A stretch of DNA of 64,000 nucleotides from Streptomyces sp. NBC_01241 (lineage in GTDB: Bacteria; Actinomycetota; Actinomycetes; Streptomycetales; Streptomycetaceae). Every line of letters begins with the position of its first letter. Positions within the stretch are counted from its first letter, which is position 1. Below the pieces are notes generated by a model that did not search any database, had not been told where the DNA came from, and saw only the letters and a program-made list of their open reading frames with translations. Positions 16,573 through 25,735 of this stretch are shown here, one piece after another. The translations under genes were made by a program, and so were the position numbers. Location of the stretch: assembly GCF_041435435.1 (NCBI RefSeq), contig NZ_CP108494.1, forward strand, positions 4,684,501 through 4,748,500. The letters are read 5' to 3'.

Positions 16573-17319
16573 ATGTCTGATCAATCGCGTCCGTACCGCA
16601 CAGCCGCCGTGATCCCCGCGGCCGGCCGCGGCGTGCGGCTCGGCCCGGGCGCCCCCAAGGCGCTCCGTGCGCTGGGCGGGACGCCCATGCTCATCCATGC
16701 GGTACGGGCCATGGCCGCGTCCCGTTCCGTTTCCCTGGTTGTCGTCGTGGCGCCGCCGGACGGCGCCCCCGAGGTCAAGAACCTGCTCGACGAGCACGCC
16801 CTGCCCGAGCGCACCGACTACCTCGTGGTGCCCGGTGGTGAGACCCGCCAGGAGTCGGTACGGCTCGGCCTCGACGCCCTGCCCGAGGGCATCACCACCG
16901 TCCTCGTCCACGACGCGGCGCGCCCGCTGGTGCCCGTCGACACCGTGGACGCGGTGATCGAGGCGGTACGGGACGGCGCGCCCGCCGTCGTGCCCGCGCT
17001 GCCGCTCGCCGACACCGTCAAGGAGGTCGAGCCGGGGGCGCCGGGGGAGCCGGAGCCGGTGCTCGGCACGCCCGTGCGGGCAAGGCTGCGCGCCGTACAG
17101 ACCCCGCAGGGCTTCGACCGCGACACGCTGGTGCGCGCGCACGAGACCGTCGCGGTCAGCGGCGAGGGCGCCACGGACGACGCGGGCATGGTGGAGCGGC
17201 TCGGGGCGCCGGTCGTGGTCGTACCCGGGCACGAAGAGGCGTTCAAGGTGACCCGGCCGCTGGATCTGGTGCTGGCCGAGGCGGTACTCGCACGCAGGAG
17301 GGCGAACGATGGCTTCTGA
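16573..17319 (+). CDS. ispD: 2-C-methyl-D-erythritol 4-phosphate cytidylyltransferase
   Basis: The 248-residue enzyme makes CDP-methylerythritol from MEP and CTP in the non-mevalonate isoprenoid pathway. The nucleotidyltransferase loop AAGRGVRLGPGAPKAL is at about residues 15-30, the HDAARPL motif near 116 and the TDDAGMVE segment near 200. The ATG at 16573 begins just before the fold; upstream codons in the same frame are Arg/Pro-rich and unlike the family. The gene overlaps ispF by 11 nt, so the pair is surely co-transcribed. Cytoplasmic. Confidence 0.95.
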   Translation: MSDQSRPYRTAAVIPAAGRGVRLGPGAPKALRALGGTPMLIHAVRAMAASRSVSLVVVVAPPDGAPEVKNLLDEHALPERTDYLVVPGGETRQESVRLGLDALPEGITTVLVHDAARPLVPVDTVDAVIEAVRDGAPAVVPALPLADTVKEVEPGAPGEPEPVLGTPVRARLRAVQTPQGFDRDTLVRAHETVAVSGEGATDDAGMVERLGAPVVVVPGHEEAFKVTRPLDLVLAEAVLARRRANDGF

Positions 17320-17812
17320 GGAACGGACCGGGCCCGTGATCCCGCTCGTCGGGATCGGCACGGACATCCACGCCTTCGAAGAGGGCCGCGAACTGTGGTG
17401 CGCGGGGCTGCTGTGGGAGGGCGAGGGCCCCGGTCTGGCCGGGCACTCCGACGCCGATGTCGTCGCGCACGCCGCGTGCAACGCGCTCTTCTCCGCCGCC
17501 GGGCTCGGCGACCTCGGCCAGCACTTCGGCACCGGGCGGCCCGAGTGGTCCGGCGCCGCCGGGGTCACCCTGCTGACCGAGGCGGCGCGGATCGTGCGGG
17601 CCGAGGGCTTCGAGATCGGCAATGTCGCCGTGCAGGTCGTCGGCGTGCGGCCGAAGATCGGCAAGCGGCGCGACGAAGCGCAGCGGGTGCTGTCGGCCGC
17701 CGTGGGCGCGCCCGTCTCGCTCTCCGCCGCCACCTCCGACGGCCTCGGCTTCACCGGACGGGCCGAGGGCCTCGCCGGGATCGCGACCGCATTGGTCTAC
17801 CGCACCGGCTGA
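17309..17812 (+). CDS. ispF: 2-C-methyl-D-erythritol 2,4-cyclodiphosphate synthase
   Basis: The 167-residue enzyme cyclises CDP-ME 2-phosphate, releasing CMP. The metal ligands are visible in GIGTDIHAF (Asp and His near 17-19) and in GHSDADVVAHA, with the later ATSDGLGFTGRAEGLA substrate motif near the C-terminus. Length is normal. The ATG overlaps the end of ispD. Confidence 0.96.
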   Translation: MASEERTGPVIPLVGIGTDIHAFEEGRELWCAGLLWEGEGPGLAGHSDADVVAHAACNALFSAAGLGDLGQHFGTGRPEWSGAAGVTLLTEAARIVRAEGFEIGNVAVQVVGVRPKIGKRRDEAQRVLSAAVGAPVSLSAATSDGLGFTGRAEGLAGIATALVYRTG

Positions 17813-17973
17813 CCGCCGCGCTGCCGCTGCCGTGCTCACGCCCCGACGCCGTCGCCCCGCGCTGCCGCGGACCGCGAAGAACGCGACGGGGGCAGGAACG
17901 GGAAGCGGAAGCCGTGACGCGGGGTTGTCGTACGGGTAGGAGCACCACCGATGCCAACTGGAGGACGTACGCC

Positions 17974-18378
17974 ATGACCGCCGCACTCTCCGCAGAACTC
18001 AAGGCGCTTCTCGGCACGCCCGTCTTCGTCACCGTCGCCACCATCCAGCCCGACGGCTCCCCGCAGGTCTCCCCGGTATGGGTGAAGCGGGACGGCGACG
18101 ACCTGCTCATCTCGACGACGGTCGGCCGCCGCAAGGAGCAGAACCTGAGCCGCGACCCGCGTGTCTCCGTCGTCGTACAGCCCTTCGACGCCCCGTACAC
18201 GTACGCCGAGATCCGCGGCACCGCCACACTCACCACCGAGGGCGGCCAGGCGCTCATCGACGAGCTGTCCGTGAAGTACACCGGCAAGAAGTACGCGGAA
18301 TTCAACCCCACGGCCGGGGACGACGACGAGCGCGTCGTCGTCCGCATCACGCCCCGCAAGGTCGTCGGACGCATCTAG
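17974..18378 (+). CDS. PPOX-class F420-dependent oxidoreductase
   Basis: The 134-residue protein is a split-barrel flavin/deazaflavin-binding protein. Characteristic elements are FVTVATIQPDGSPQVSPVW near residues 18-36, GRRKEQNLSRDPRVSVVV near 53-70 and the terminal ITPRKVVGRI. In actinobacteria this group uses F420; the substrate is unknown. GGAGG lies 9 nt before the ATG at 17974. It stands between ispF and cysS on the same strand. Confidence 0.88.
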   Translation: MTAALSAELKALLGTPVFVTVATIQPDGSPQVSPVWVKRDGDDLLISTTVGRRKEQNLSRDPRVSVVVQPFDAPYTYAEIRGTATLTTEGGQALIDELSVKYTGKKYAEFNPTAGDDDERVVVRITPRKVVGRI

Positions 18379-18461
18379 GAGGGTGCCCGGCGTCCCCGAA
18401 CTTTTCCCCGCGATCCCCAAGGGGTCGCGGGGCACTGGTGCGCGCCCACTACCCTTGAGAC

Positions 18462-19865
18462 GTGACTATTCGCCTGTACGACACCAGCGCCCGGCAGATC
18501 CGTGATTTCGTCCCGCTCACAGCGGGCTGTGTCTCGATCTACCTCTGTGGCGCTACCGTCCAGGCCGCCCCGCACATCGGGCACATCCGGTCCGGGCTGA
18601 ACTTCGACATCATGCGCCGCTGGTTCGAGTACCGCGGCTACGACGTCACGTTCGTCCGGAACGTCACCGACATCGACGACAAGATCATCGCGAAGTCGGC
18701 CGAGCAGGGCCGCCCGTGGTGGGCCATCGGGTACGAGAACGAGCGCGCGTTCAACGCCGGATACGACGCACTCGGCTGCCTCCCGGTCACCTACGAACCG
18801 CGCGCGACCGGCCACATCCCCGAGATGATCGAGATGATGCGCGGCCTGATCGAACGCGGTCACGCCTACGCCGCCGACGGCAACGTCTACTTCGACGTGC
18901 GCTCCTTCCCCGGCTACCTGGAGCTCTCCAACCAGGACCTGGACGATCTGCGCCAGCCGTCCGGCGAGGGCGAGACCGGCAAGCGCGACCAGCGCGACTT
19001 CGCGATGTGGAAGGCGACCAAGCCCGGCGAGCCCAGCTGGGAGACCCCGTGGGGCCGCGGCCGGCCCGGCTGGCACCTGGAGTGCTCCGCCATGGCCCAC
19101 AAGTACCTCGGCACCGCCTTCGACATCCACGGCGGCGGCATCGACCTGATCTTCCCGCACCACGAGAACGAGATCGCCCAGGCCAAGGCGTACGGCGACG
19201 AGTTCGCCAAGTACTGGGTGCACAACGGCTGGGTCACCATGTCCGGCGAGAAGATGTCGAAGTCGCTCGGCAACTCCGTGCTGGTCGGCGAGATGGTCAA
19301 GCACTGGCGCCCCATCGTGCTGCGCTACTACCTCGGCACCCCGCACTACCGGTCGATGATCGAGTACAGCGAGGAGGCCCTGCGCGAGGCCGAGTCCGCG
19401 TTCGCGCGGATCGAGGGCTTCATACAGCGCGTCTCCGAGAAGGCGGGCGAGACGGTCGAGCCCGCCACCGAGGTGCCGCCCGCGTTCGCCGAGGCGATGG
19501 ACGACGACCTGGGCGTCCCGCAGGCGCTCGCGATCGTCCACACCACCGTCCGCCAGGGCAACTCCGCACTCGCCGCCGACGACAAGGAAGCCGCCGTCGC
19601 CCGGCTCGCGGAGGTCCGTGCGATGCTCGGTGTCCTCGGCCTCGACCCGCTCGACGAACACTGGGCGGGCGAGAGCGACCGCGGCGACGATCTGCACGGC
19701 GTCGTCGACACGCTCGTACGCCTCGTCCTGGACCAGCGGCAGTCGGCCCGCGAACGCAAGGACTGGCCCGCCGCCGACGCCATCCGCGACCAGCTCAACC
19801 AGTCCGGGCTCGTCATCGAGGACAGCCCGGCCGGACCACGGTGGACACTCGGCCCGCGCCAGTAG
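18462..19865 (+). CDS. cysS: Cysteinyl-tRNA synthetase
   Basis: The 467-residue class I synthetase has the zinc-binding Cys in YLCGATV, the HIGH motif (HIGHIRSG near residue 38), the second zinc region (HLECSAMAHKYLG, HHENE) and the KMSKS motif (GEKMSKSLGNS near residue 266). A fused MshC-like function can be excluded because the C-terminal DALR-type anticodon region (about 350-460) is present. GTG start. A 12-bp stem terminator follows. Confidence 0.97.
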   Translation: MTIRLYDTSARQIRDFVPLTAGCVSIYLCGATVQAAPHIGHIRSGLNFDIMRRWFEYRGYDVTFVRNVTDIDDKIIAKSAEQGRPWWAIGYENERAFNAGYDALGCLPVTYEPRATGHIPEMIEMMRGLIERGHAYAADGNVYFDVRSFPGYLELSNQDLDDLRQPSGEGETGKRDQRDFAMWKATKPGEPSWETPWGRGRPGWHLECSAMAHKYLGTAFDIHGGGIDLIFPHHENEIAQAKAYGDEFAKYWVHNGWVTMSGEKMSKSLGNSVLVGEMVKHWRPIVLRYYLGTPHYRSMIEYSEEALREAESAFARIEGFIQRVSEKAGETVEPATEVPPAFAEAMDDDLGVPQALAIVHTTVRQGNSALAADDKEAAVARLAEVRAMLGVLGLDPLDEHWAGESDRGDDLHGVVDTLVRLVLDQRQSARERKDWPAADAIRDQLNQSGLVIEDSPAGPRWTLGPRQ

Positions 19866-19873
19866 TCCCCCCA

Positions 19874-19901
19874 TGTGCCGCCCGGCGATCCGGGCGGCAC
19901 A
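19874..19901 (+). terminator. Hairpin after cysS
   Basis: TGTGCCGCCCGG and CCGGGCGGCACA form a perfect 12-bp stem with a CGAT loop, 8 nt after the cysS stop. Confidence 0.85.
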
Positions 19902-19949
19902 CTTCACTTATACGTACGCACGTCTGAGAAGCAACGAAACAGGTAGGTC

Positions 19950-20906
19950 ATGGCCGGGAACAGCCAGCGCAGGAACCGCCGCACGTCCAACAAGAAGGGC
20001 GCGCAGGTCGGCAGCGGTGGGCAGCGACGCCGTGGCCTCGAAGGCAAGGGCCCGACGCCGCCCGCCTCCGCCCGCAAGGGACACAAGAAGAACCGCGTCG
20101 CCAACGCCCAGGCCAAGCAGGCCGCGGCCCGCCGCCCCGCCCCCCGGCGCGGCGGCGCCAAGGGCACGTCCGAGATGGTCGTCGGCCGCAACCCGGTCTA
20201 CGAGGCTCTGCGCGACGGCGTCCCGGCGACGACCCTGTACGTCCAGCAGTACATCGACAACGACGAGCGGGTCCGCGAGGCGCTCCAGCTCGCCGGTGAG
20301 CGCGGCAACATCAACCTGATGGAGGCCCCGCGCCCCGAGCTGGACCGGATGACGAACGGCCTGAACCACCAGGGCCTCGTCCTCCAGGTCCCGCCGTACG
20401 AGTACGCGCACCCGGAGGACCTCACCGCCGCCGCGTACGACAAGGGCGAGGACCCCTTGATCGTCGCCCTCGACGGCGTCACCGACCCGCGCAACCTGGG
20501 CGCGATCGTCCGCTCCGTCTCCGCGTTCGGCGGCCACGGCGTGGTCGTGCCGGAGCGGCGCGCGGCCGGAATGACGGCGGGCGCCTGGAAGTCCTCCGCG
20601 GGCACGGCCGCCCGCACGCCGGTCTCCCGGGTGACGAACCTGACCCGCGCCCTGGAGGGCTACCAGAAGGCCGGCATCACCGTCGTCGGCCTCGCCGCGG
20701 ACGGCGAGCACACCGTCGAGGACCTGGAGGCACTCGCCGGTCCCGTCGTCATCGTCATCGGCAGCGAGGGCAAGGGCCTCGGCCGCCTCGTCGGCGAGAC
20801 CTGCGACTACCAGGTCCGCATCTCGATGCCGGGCGGCGCGGAGTCGCTGAACGCGGGTGTCGCGGCCGGGATCGTCCTCTACGAGGTCGCCCGGCGCCGG
20901 GCCTGA
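19950..20906 (+). CDS. rlmB: 23S rRNA (guanosine-2'-O)-methyltransferase RlmB, SpoU family
   Basis: The 318-residue protein has a strongly basic, probably disordered N-terminal extension of about 75 residues (many Arg, Lys, Gln), then the substrate-binding domain (VVGRNPVYEALRDG) and the SPOUT/SpoU knot with its three motifs: DGVTDPRNLGAIVRS, VIVIGSEGKGLGRL and ISMPGGAESLNAGVAAGI. The knot binds S-adenosylmethionine and methylates a guanosine ribose in 23S rRNA. Members of the family without the long tail are about 245 residues. It is monocistronic between two hairpins. Confidence 0.93.
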   Translation: MAGNSQRRNRRTSNKKGAQVGSGGQRRRGLEGKGPTPPASARKGHKKNRVANAQAKQAAARRPAPRRGGAKGTSEMVVGRNPVYEALRDGVPATTLYVQQYIDNDERVREALQLAGERGNINLMEAPRPELDRMTNGLNHQGLVLQVPPYEYAHPEDLTAAAYDKGEDPLIVALDGVTDPRNLGAIVRSVSAFGGHGVVVPERRAAGMTAGAWKSSAGTAARTPVSRVTNLTRALEGYQKAGITVVGLAADGEHTVEDLEALAGPVVIVIGSEGKGLGRLVGETCDYQVRISMPGGAESLNAGVAAGIVLYEVARRRA

Positions 20907-20957
20907 CGTACACCCGGACGGGGGGCGGCCGACCGGGGCGCCCCCTGCCGGAGGCCA

Positions 20958-20989
20958 TTGACGGGCCTCGGACACTTCGGGCCCGTCAA
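20958..20989 (+). terminator. Hairpin after rlmB
   Basis: TTGACGGGC (20958-20966) pairs with GCCCGTCAA (20981-20989), about 50 nt after the stop. Confidence 0.7.
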
Positions 20990-21021
20990 GGCAGTGTCCT
21001 AAACACACATCACACGGTTAG

Positions 21022-22731
21022 ATGAGTGTGGACACCAGAACGCCTCGGTTCGACGAACAACCCGCCCTGAGCATGACCAAGGTGGACTGCGACCCCGCGC
21101 AGGTCATCGTCAACCACGCCAGCTTCCGGGTGCGGCTCGCCCCCGGCCAGCGCGCGCGGCTGCGCGGTCTGGCCTCCGTCGGCGTGCCCAGGATCCCCGC
21201 CATGAGCGGCGGCACCGGAGCGGCGCGCGGCAGGCGCTCGCCCGTCGTATGGAGCGGCAGGTCCGCCCCCGGCGACCCCGGCGCCACCGGACTCCTGCAG
21301 GCCGTACGGAACTCCACCGCGGGCCGCCCGGCCACCGCGCATGACCCCTACGACCCGTATGCGCCCCAACCCGCCCACACGGGACACGAGTTCGACGGCG
21401 GGCTCGGCACGGGCGGCACCCAGGTCATCGAGCGCCTCGAAGAGACCCGGCCCAACCCCGTTATCACCGCGCCCCGCCGGCCGGGCCGCCACGGCAACGG
21501 CCCCCTGCTGCCGCCCATGCGCCGGGCGGTCGGCGCCTACGACCCCGTCGACACCGGACCGTACGGCCGGGGCGCCCACGACCGGGACGACGCGTACGAC
21601 GAGGACGACTACGGCGACGGCGCCGAGGCCCGGGGCCCGCGCCACGGCAACGACTCCGTGCGGCACGCGTACTACCCCGGCCACCGGATGAACCTCGGCG
21701 TCGTGCTGCTGCCCCTGCGGGTCTTCCTCGGCTTCATCTCGATCTACGCCGGCATGGGCAAGCTGTGCGACCCCGTCTACTTCGACGGCGGCGAGCGCGG
21801 CTCGATGGTCAAGTGGCTGACCTCGCTGCACCCCTGGACACTGGCCGAGCCGCTGCGCGACTTCGCGCTCTCGCACCCCGTCGGCGCCGGGCTGACCGTC
21901 GCCTTCCTCCAGGTCGTCGTCGGCATCCTCACCGTCCTCGGCCTCTGGCAGCGGGTCGCCGCCTCCTTCGGCACCCTCCTCTCCGCCGTCCTGCTGGTCA
22001 CCGTCAGCTGGCGCGCCGTCGCCGCCTACGACGCGCCGGACATCATCTACCTCGCCGCCTGGAGCCCGCTGATCATCGCGGGCGCCCCCGTCTACTCCGT
22101 CGACGGACGCCTCGCCGGTGAGGCATGGCGCAGGCTCGGCCCGCGCTCGGCGATCTGGGACCTGCGCCGCCGGGTGCTCCGGCGGGGCGCCGTCGTCGCG
22201 ACCGTCGTCGTCGGCCTCACCCTGCTCGTGGGCTCCATGCTCGGTGGCGCGGTCCGCTCCTCCGAGGTCGTCACCGTGCCCGGCCCGAACGGCAACCCGA
22301 CCAACCAGCTGCCCGGCTCCCCGCTCCCGCAGGAGTCCCGCAGCGGCCGGGCCTCCCACGCGCCCGCCGGGCAGCGTCCCGCGCCCTCCCGCAGCGATGC
22401 CGCCGGCTCCCCCTCCGCCAAGGAGGCCACGCCCGCCGCGGGCTCCGTCCGCGAGTCGGGCCAGGCGGGGGCCGGTGCGGGACAGCCCAGCCAGACCCAG
22501 GGCACCGTCCAGCAGCCCCCGCAGCGCACGACCCCGCGGCAGCCCCCGTCCTTCAGCAGTTCCGGCCCCAGCTCCTCCGGCTCCACCGGCACCGGCGGTG
22601 GCCCCACGGGCGGCGGCGGTACGGACAACGGCGGCGGTTCCTCCGGCGGCTCTTCCGGCGGCTCCTCCGGAGGTTCCTCCGGGGGTTCCTCCGGCGGCGG
22701 GCAGAACCCCATCGGCGGCCTGCTCGGCTGA
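21022..22731 (+). CDS. DoxX-family membrane protein with long disordered flanks
   Basis: The 569-residue protein has an unstructured, Pro/Gly/Asp/Tyr-rich N-terminal part (about 1-225), a four-helix DoxX-type membrane domain at about 230-360 (starting MNLGVVLLPLRVFLGFISIYAG, with MGKL and a GLWQRVAA turn), a further single hydrophobic helix near 390-410, and a tail rich in Ser, Pro and Gly that ends in GGSSGGSSGG repeats. DoxX proteins are quinone- or thiol-linked membrane proteins; the exact role here is unknown. A ribosome site is weak. Its terminator is a 14-bp stem shared with the convergent gene. Confidence 0.82.
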   Translation: MSVDTRTPRFDEQPALSMTKVDCDPAQVIVNHASFRVRLAPGQRARLRGLASVGVPRIPAMSGGTGAARGRRSPVVWSGRSAPGDPGATGLLQAVRNSTAGRPATAHDPYDPYAPQPAHTGHEFDGGLGTGGTQVIERLEETRPNPVITAPRRPGRHGNGPLLPPMRRAVGAYDPVDTGPYGRGAHDRDDAYDEDDYGDGAEARGPRHGNDSVRHAYYPGHRMNLGVVLLPLRVFLGFISIYAGMGKLCDPVYFDGGERGSMVKWLTSLHPWTLAEPLRDFALSHPVGAGLTVAFLQVVVGILTVLGLWQRVAASFGTLLSAVLLVTVSWRAVAAYDAPDIIYLAAWSPLIIAGAPVYSVDGRLAGEAWRRLGPRSAIWDLRRRVLRRGAVVATVVVGLTLLVGSMLGGAVRSSEVVTVPGPNGNPTNQLPGSPLPQESRSGRASHAPAGQRPAPSRSDAAGSPSAKEATPAAGSVRESGQAGAGAGQPSQTQGTVQQPPQRTTPRQPPSFSSSGPSSSGSTGTGGGPTGGGGTDNGGGSSGGSSGGSSGGSSGGSSGGGQNPIGGLLG

Positions 22732-22746
22732 GGCCGGGTCGGCACA

Positions 22747-22796
22747 CGACGAAGGGGCGGTCACCGGACACGTATCCGATGGCCGCCCCTTCGTCG
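22747..22796. terminator. Bidirectional hairpin between DoxX and nucleotidyltransferase genes
   Basis: CGACGAAGGGGCGG (22747-22760) pairs with CCGCCCCTTCGTCG (22783-22796). Just beyond it, at about 22820-22862, a GACTGCTACTTC element is repeated three times. Confidence 0.85.
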
Positions 22797-22862
22797 CGTG
22801 CGTCTGCCGGGGCTCTCGCTACTGCAACTGCTACTTCCGACTGCTACTTCAGACTGCTACTT

Positions 22863-23573
22863 CTAGTGCCCGTCGAGCTCCTTGGCAGCCTCGGTCAGGT
22901 CCTTCGCCGTGTCGATGGCCCGCCAGTACGCCCCGTGCGGCAACGGGTACCCGGCCAGCCTGCGCTCGCGGGCCAGCCGCGGGAACGTCGTCCGCTCGTG
23001 GTCGCCCCGGTCCGGCAGCAGCGTCGTGAACGTCGGCGAGAAGACGTACACACCGGCGTTGATCAGATACGGGGACGGCGGCGACTCGATGAAGTCGGTG
23101 ATGTGCCCGAACGCGTCCGTCTCCACGGCACCCCACGGGATCCGGGGACGGGCCAGGGCCAGGGTGGCGGTGGCGTCGCGCTCGGCGTGGAACGCGGCCA
23201 TCTCGCGCAGCGAGAAGCGCGTCCAGATGTCGCCGTTGGTGGCGTACCAGGGCTCGCCCGGATCGGGCAGCCGGGCGGCGGCGTACTTCAGCCCGCCACC
23301 GCGGCCCAGGGGCTCGGACTCCACGACGGTCGTCACGCGCAGCGGCAGCACCGCCGAGGCCAGCCACTCCTGCAGCACCTCGGCCAGATGACCGCACGAC
23401 ACCACGGCGTCGGTCACGCCCTCGGCGGCCAGCCAGGAAAGCTGATGGCCGATGATCGGAGTCCCGGTGCCCGGGATCTCGACCATCGGCTTGGGGCGGT
23501 CGTCGGTGTACGGGCGCAGCCGTGATCCCTGGCCACCTGCCAGGATCACGGCCTGCGTCGGATACGTATGCAT
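22863..23573 (-). CDS. Sugar-phosphate nucleotidyltransferase (NTP_transferase family)
   Basis: The 236-residue protein carries the nucleotide-binding motif LAGGQGSRLRPYTDDRPKPM at about residues 11-30 and the metal-site Asp in ATNGDIWTRF near 108. It should activate a hexose-1-phosphate with a nucleoside triphosphate; mannose- or glucose-1-phosphate are both possible. It lacks the left-handed beta-helix of longer relatives and so is a short, single-domain form. The ATG at 23573 has no clear ribosome site and may be leaderless. Cytoplasmic. Confidence 0.87.
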   Translation of the reverse strand: MHTYPTQAVILAGGQGSRLRPYTDDRPKPMVEIPGTGTPIIGHQLSWLAAEGVTDAVVSCGHLAEVLQEWLASAVLPLRVTTVVESEPLGRGGGLKYAAARLPDPGEPWYATNGDIWTRFSLREMAAFHAERDATATLALARPRIPWGAVETDAFGHITDFIESPPSPYLINAGVYVFSPTFTTLLPDRGDHERTTFPRLARERRLAGYPLPHGAYWRAIDTAKDLTEAAKELDGH

Positions 23574-23607
23574 GCCAGGCACGATATGCCGTGCCCGGAC
23601 CGGCCGG

Positions 23608-24021
23608 TCAGCTGAACTGGGCGACGCCCGAGGCGAACGACGTGTCGCAGACGGGACGCGAGAACCGGTGGGCGCGCGTCGGACCGTACTGCTCGACCGC
23701 CGCACGGCCCAGCGCCCTCGCGATCGACATGCAGTGCCGGGCGAGCGAGGGACGGGCCTCGACGGAACGCTGCAGGTCCGTCAGCGCGACACCCGGGTCC
23801 TTCGCCCGGAGCTCCAGCAGCAGCCGGTCCCGCAGGACGTCCTGCGGGGTGCGTGCCTTGGCGCGCTCCGATACGTCCTGAGCCGACGCGGCCAGGACCC
23901 GGGACTCGGAGTTGTGCGCTGCCCACGGCACGCTGGTGACGGCGAGGGTCCCGGAGAGGACCATCACGACGGGCAGTACGAAAGCGAGGGATCGGCCGAT
24001 GCGGCGAGCGGTGTGGGTCAC
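23608..24021 (-). CDS. Hypothetical exported or membrane-anchored protein
   Basis: The product (137 residues from the GTG at 24021; a longer start at 24066 is possible) begins with a basic n-region and a hydrophobic core (FVLPVVMVLSGTLAVTSV), typical of a signal peptide or anchor. The rest is helical and charged with two cysteines (RHCMSIARALG and PVCDTSF). I do not recognise a family. It precedes the nucleotidyltransferase on the same strand by 34 nt, so the two may be co-transcribed. Confidence 0.65.
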   Translation of the reverse strand: MTHTARRIGRSLAFVLPVVMVLSGTLAVTSVPWAAHNSESRVLAASAQDVSERAKARTPQDVLRDRLLLELRAKDPGVALTDLQRSVEARPSLARHCMSIARALGRAAVEQYGPTRAHRFSRPVCDTSFASGVAQFS

Positions 24022-24193
24022 GCAGCGAGCGTAGCGGGCAGTGATGATTTGGCGACATTTCGTCACCCTTGCGGGGGATGGTTCGAGAGTGCTTTTCGAA
24101 TCGCGTGTTGACGGACCGCGGTGAAATGCCCGGTGTGCCGAGGAATCCGGCGCCGTACGGATTCAAACCCGGACATGCCGTGCGGCGCGCGAA

Positions 24194-24222
24194 CGGCCCC
24201 GCACGAAGAACGTGCGGGGCCG
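24194..24222 (-). terminator. Hairpin terminator of msiK
   Basis: CGGCCCCGCACG and CGTGCGGGGCCG form a perfect 12-bp stem with loop AAGAA, about 30 nt after the msiK stop on the minus strand. Confidence 0.88.
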
Positions 24223-24254
24223 CTGCGATGCGTGTGCACGCGGGGTGCGGGACG

Positions 24255-25391
24255 TCAGTCGGTGAGACGCTCGCCCGTCGAGGTGGAGAAGACGTGCAGC
24301 TCGTCCGGACGCGGCACGACGTGCAGCTTGGTGCCCTTCTCCGGAACGGCGCGGCCGCCGACGCGGACGACCAGGTCCTTGTCCTCGCTGCCGACCCGCG
24401 CGGAGCCGTAGACGAAGCCGTCGGCGCCGAGCTCCTCGACGACGTTGACCGAGACGGCCAGACCGGCCGGGGCGTCGGCGCTGTCCTTCGAGAGGGACTT
24501 CGCGGCGGCGCCGCCGTGCTCGACGATGTCGAAGTGCTCGGGGCGGATGCCGACCGTGACGGTCGTGTCGCCCTTTTCCGCGGCGGCGGAGAGCGCCTCG
24601 CGGGAGACCGGGACGACGCTGTTGCCGAACTTCACGCCACCGTCGGTGATCGGGACCTCGACCAGGTTCATGGCCGGGGAGCCGATGAAGCCGGCCACGA
24701 AGAGGTTCGCCGGCTTGTCGTACATGTTGCGCGGCGAGTCGACCTGCTGGAGCAGACCGTCCTTGAGGACCGCGACACGGTCACCCATGGTCAGGGCCTC
24801 GACCTGGTCGTGCGTGACGTACACGGTCGTGATGCCCAGACGGCGCTGGAGCGAGGCGATCTGCGTACGGGTGGAGACACGCAGCTTGGCGTCGAGGTTC
24901 GACAGCGGCTCGTCCATGAGGAAGACCTGCGGCTCACGCACGATGGCGCGGCCCATCGCGACACGCTGACGCTGACCACCGGAGAGCGCCTTCGGCTTGC
25001 GGTCCAGGTACTCGGTGAGGTCCAGCATCTTGGCGGCCTCTTCGACCTTCGCCCGGATCGCCGTCTTGTTCACGCCGGCGATCTTGAGCGCGAAGCCCAT
25101 GTTGTCCGCGACGGTCATGTGCGGGTAGAGCGCGTAGTTCTGGAACACCATGGCGATGTCCCGGTCCTTCGGGGGCAGGTGCGTGACGTCGCGGTCACCG
25201 ATGCGGATCGCACCGCCGTTGACGTCCTCAAGACCCGCGAGCATGCGCAGGGAGGTCGACTTGCCACAACCGGAAGGACCGACGAGGACGAGGAACTCAC
25301 CGTCCGCGATGTCGATCTCGAGCTGGTCCACGGCCGGCTTGGTGGAGCCGGGGTAGACGCGGGACGCCTTGTCGAACGTGACACTGGCCAT
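24255..25391 (-). CDS. msiK: Multiple-sugar ABC importer ATPase MsiK
   Basis: The 378-residue ATP-binding subunit has Walker A GPSGCGKST near residue 38, Q loop FQNYALYPHM, the ABC signature LSGGQRQR near 134, Walker B VFLMDEPLSNLDAK and H loop YVTHDQVEA, followed by a C-terminal TOBE/regulatory domain from about 235. In Streptomyces one shared MsiK energises several sugar importers (cellobiose, maltose, chitobiose and others), whose permeases are encoded elsewhere; none is next to it here. GGAGGAGA precedes the ATG at 25391. Confidence 0.95.
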   Translation of the reverse strand: MASVTFDKASRVYPGSTKPAVDQLEIDIADGEFLVLVGPSGCGKSTSLRMLAGLEDVNGGAIRIGDRDVTHLPPKDRDIAMVFQNYALYPHMTVADNMGFALKIAGVNKTAIRAKVEEAAKMLDLTEYLDRKPKALSGGQRQRVAMGRAIVREPQVFLMDEPLSNLDAKLRVSTRTQIASLQRRLGITTVYVTHDQVEALTMGDRVAVLKDGLLQQVDSPRNMYDKPANLFVAGFIGSPAMNLVEVPITDGGVKFGNSVVPVSREALSAAAEKGDTTVTVGIRPEHFDIVEHGGAAAKSLSKDSADAPAGLAVSVNVVEELGADGFVYGSARVGSEDKDLVVRVGGRAVPEKGTKLHVVPRPDELHVFSTSTGERLTD

Positions 25392-25735
25392 GCTGAATCT
25401 TCTCCTCCACCGGCAGGAACGTGCCGGACGATCCGAGTAAGGGAGTGGTCTGGTCCACTTGGGTGAATCCTCAGCGACGCTACCTGGCCACTTGAAATCT
25501 GTCAGTAGTTCGGGGGACGCGAAATTTCCTATCCGTAACGGTGAACTGGCAGAGCACCCCACTTTTGACCCTGCGCCCTGGGCAGAGCACCGGATTTTGG
25601 CCCGATGCCCACACGTGGCACTTCCTGCTTCAACGCCCACCGCCGCCCCGACACACCCCTGAGAGGCGCGCCCGACCGGTCTTACATGGGCTCCACAGGC
25701 AGGACGGCCGACGGCCCGTCGGTCCGAACCACCTC
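25392..25735. other. msiK promoter region and tnpB 3' flank
   Basis: About 340 bp without a gene. It should hold the msiK promoter and the end of the decayed IS element. No clear regulator site or IS end could be recognised. Confidence 0.5.

Noticed and set aside
18375..19907. Minus-strand open frame of 510 codons opposite cysS
   Set aside because: cysS carries HIGH and KMSKS motifs on the plus strand; the antisense product is low complexity.
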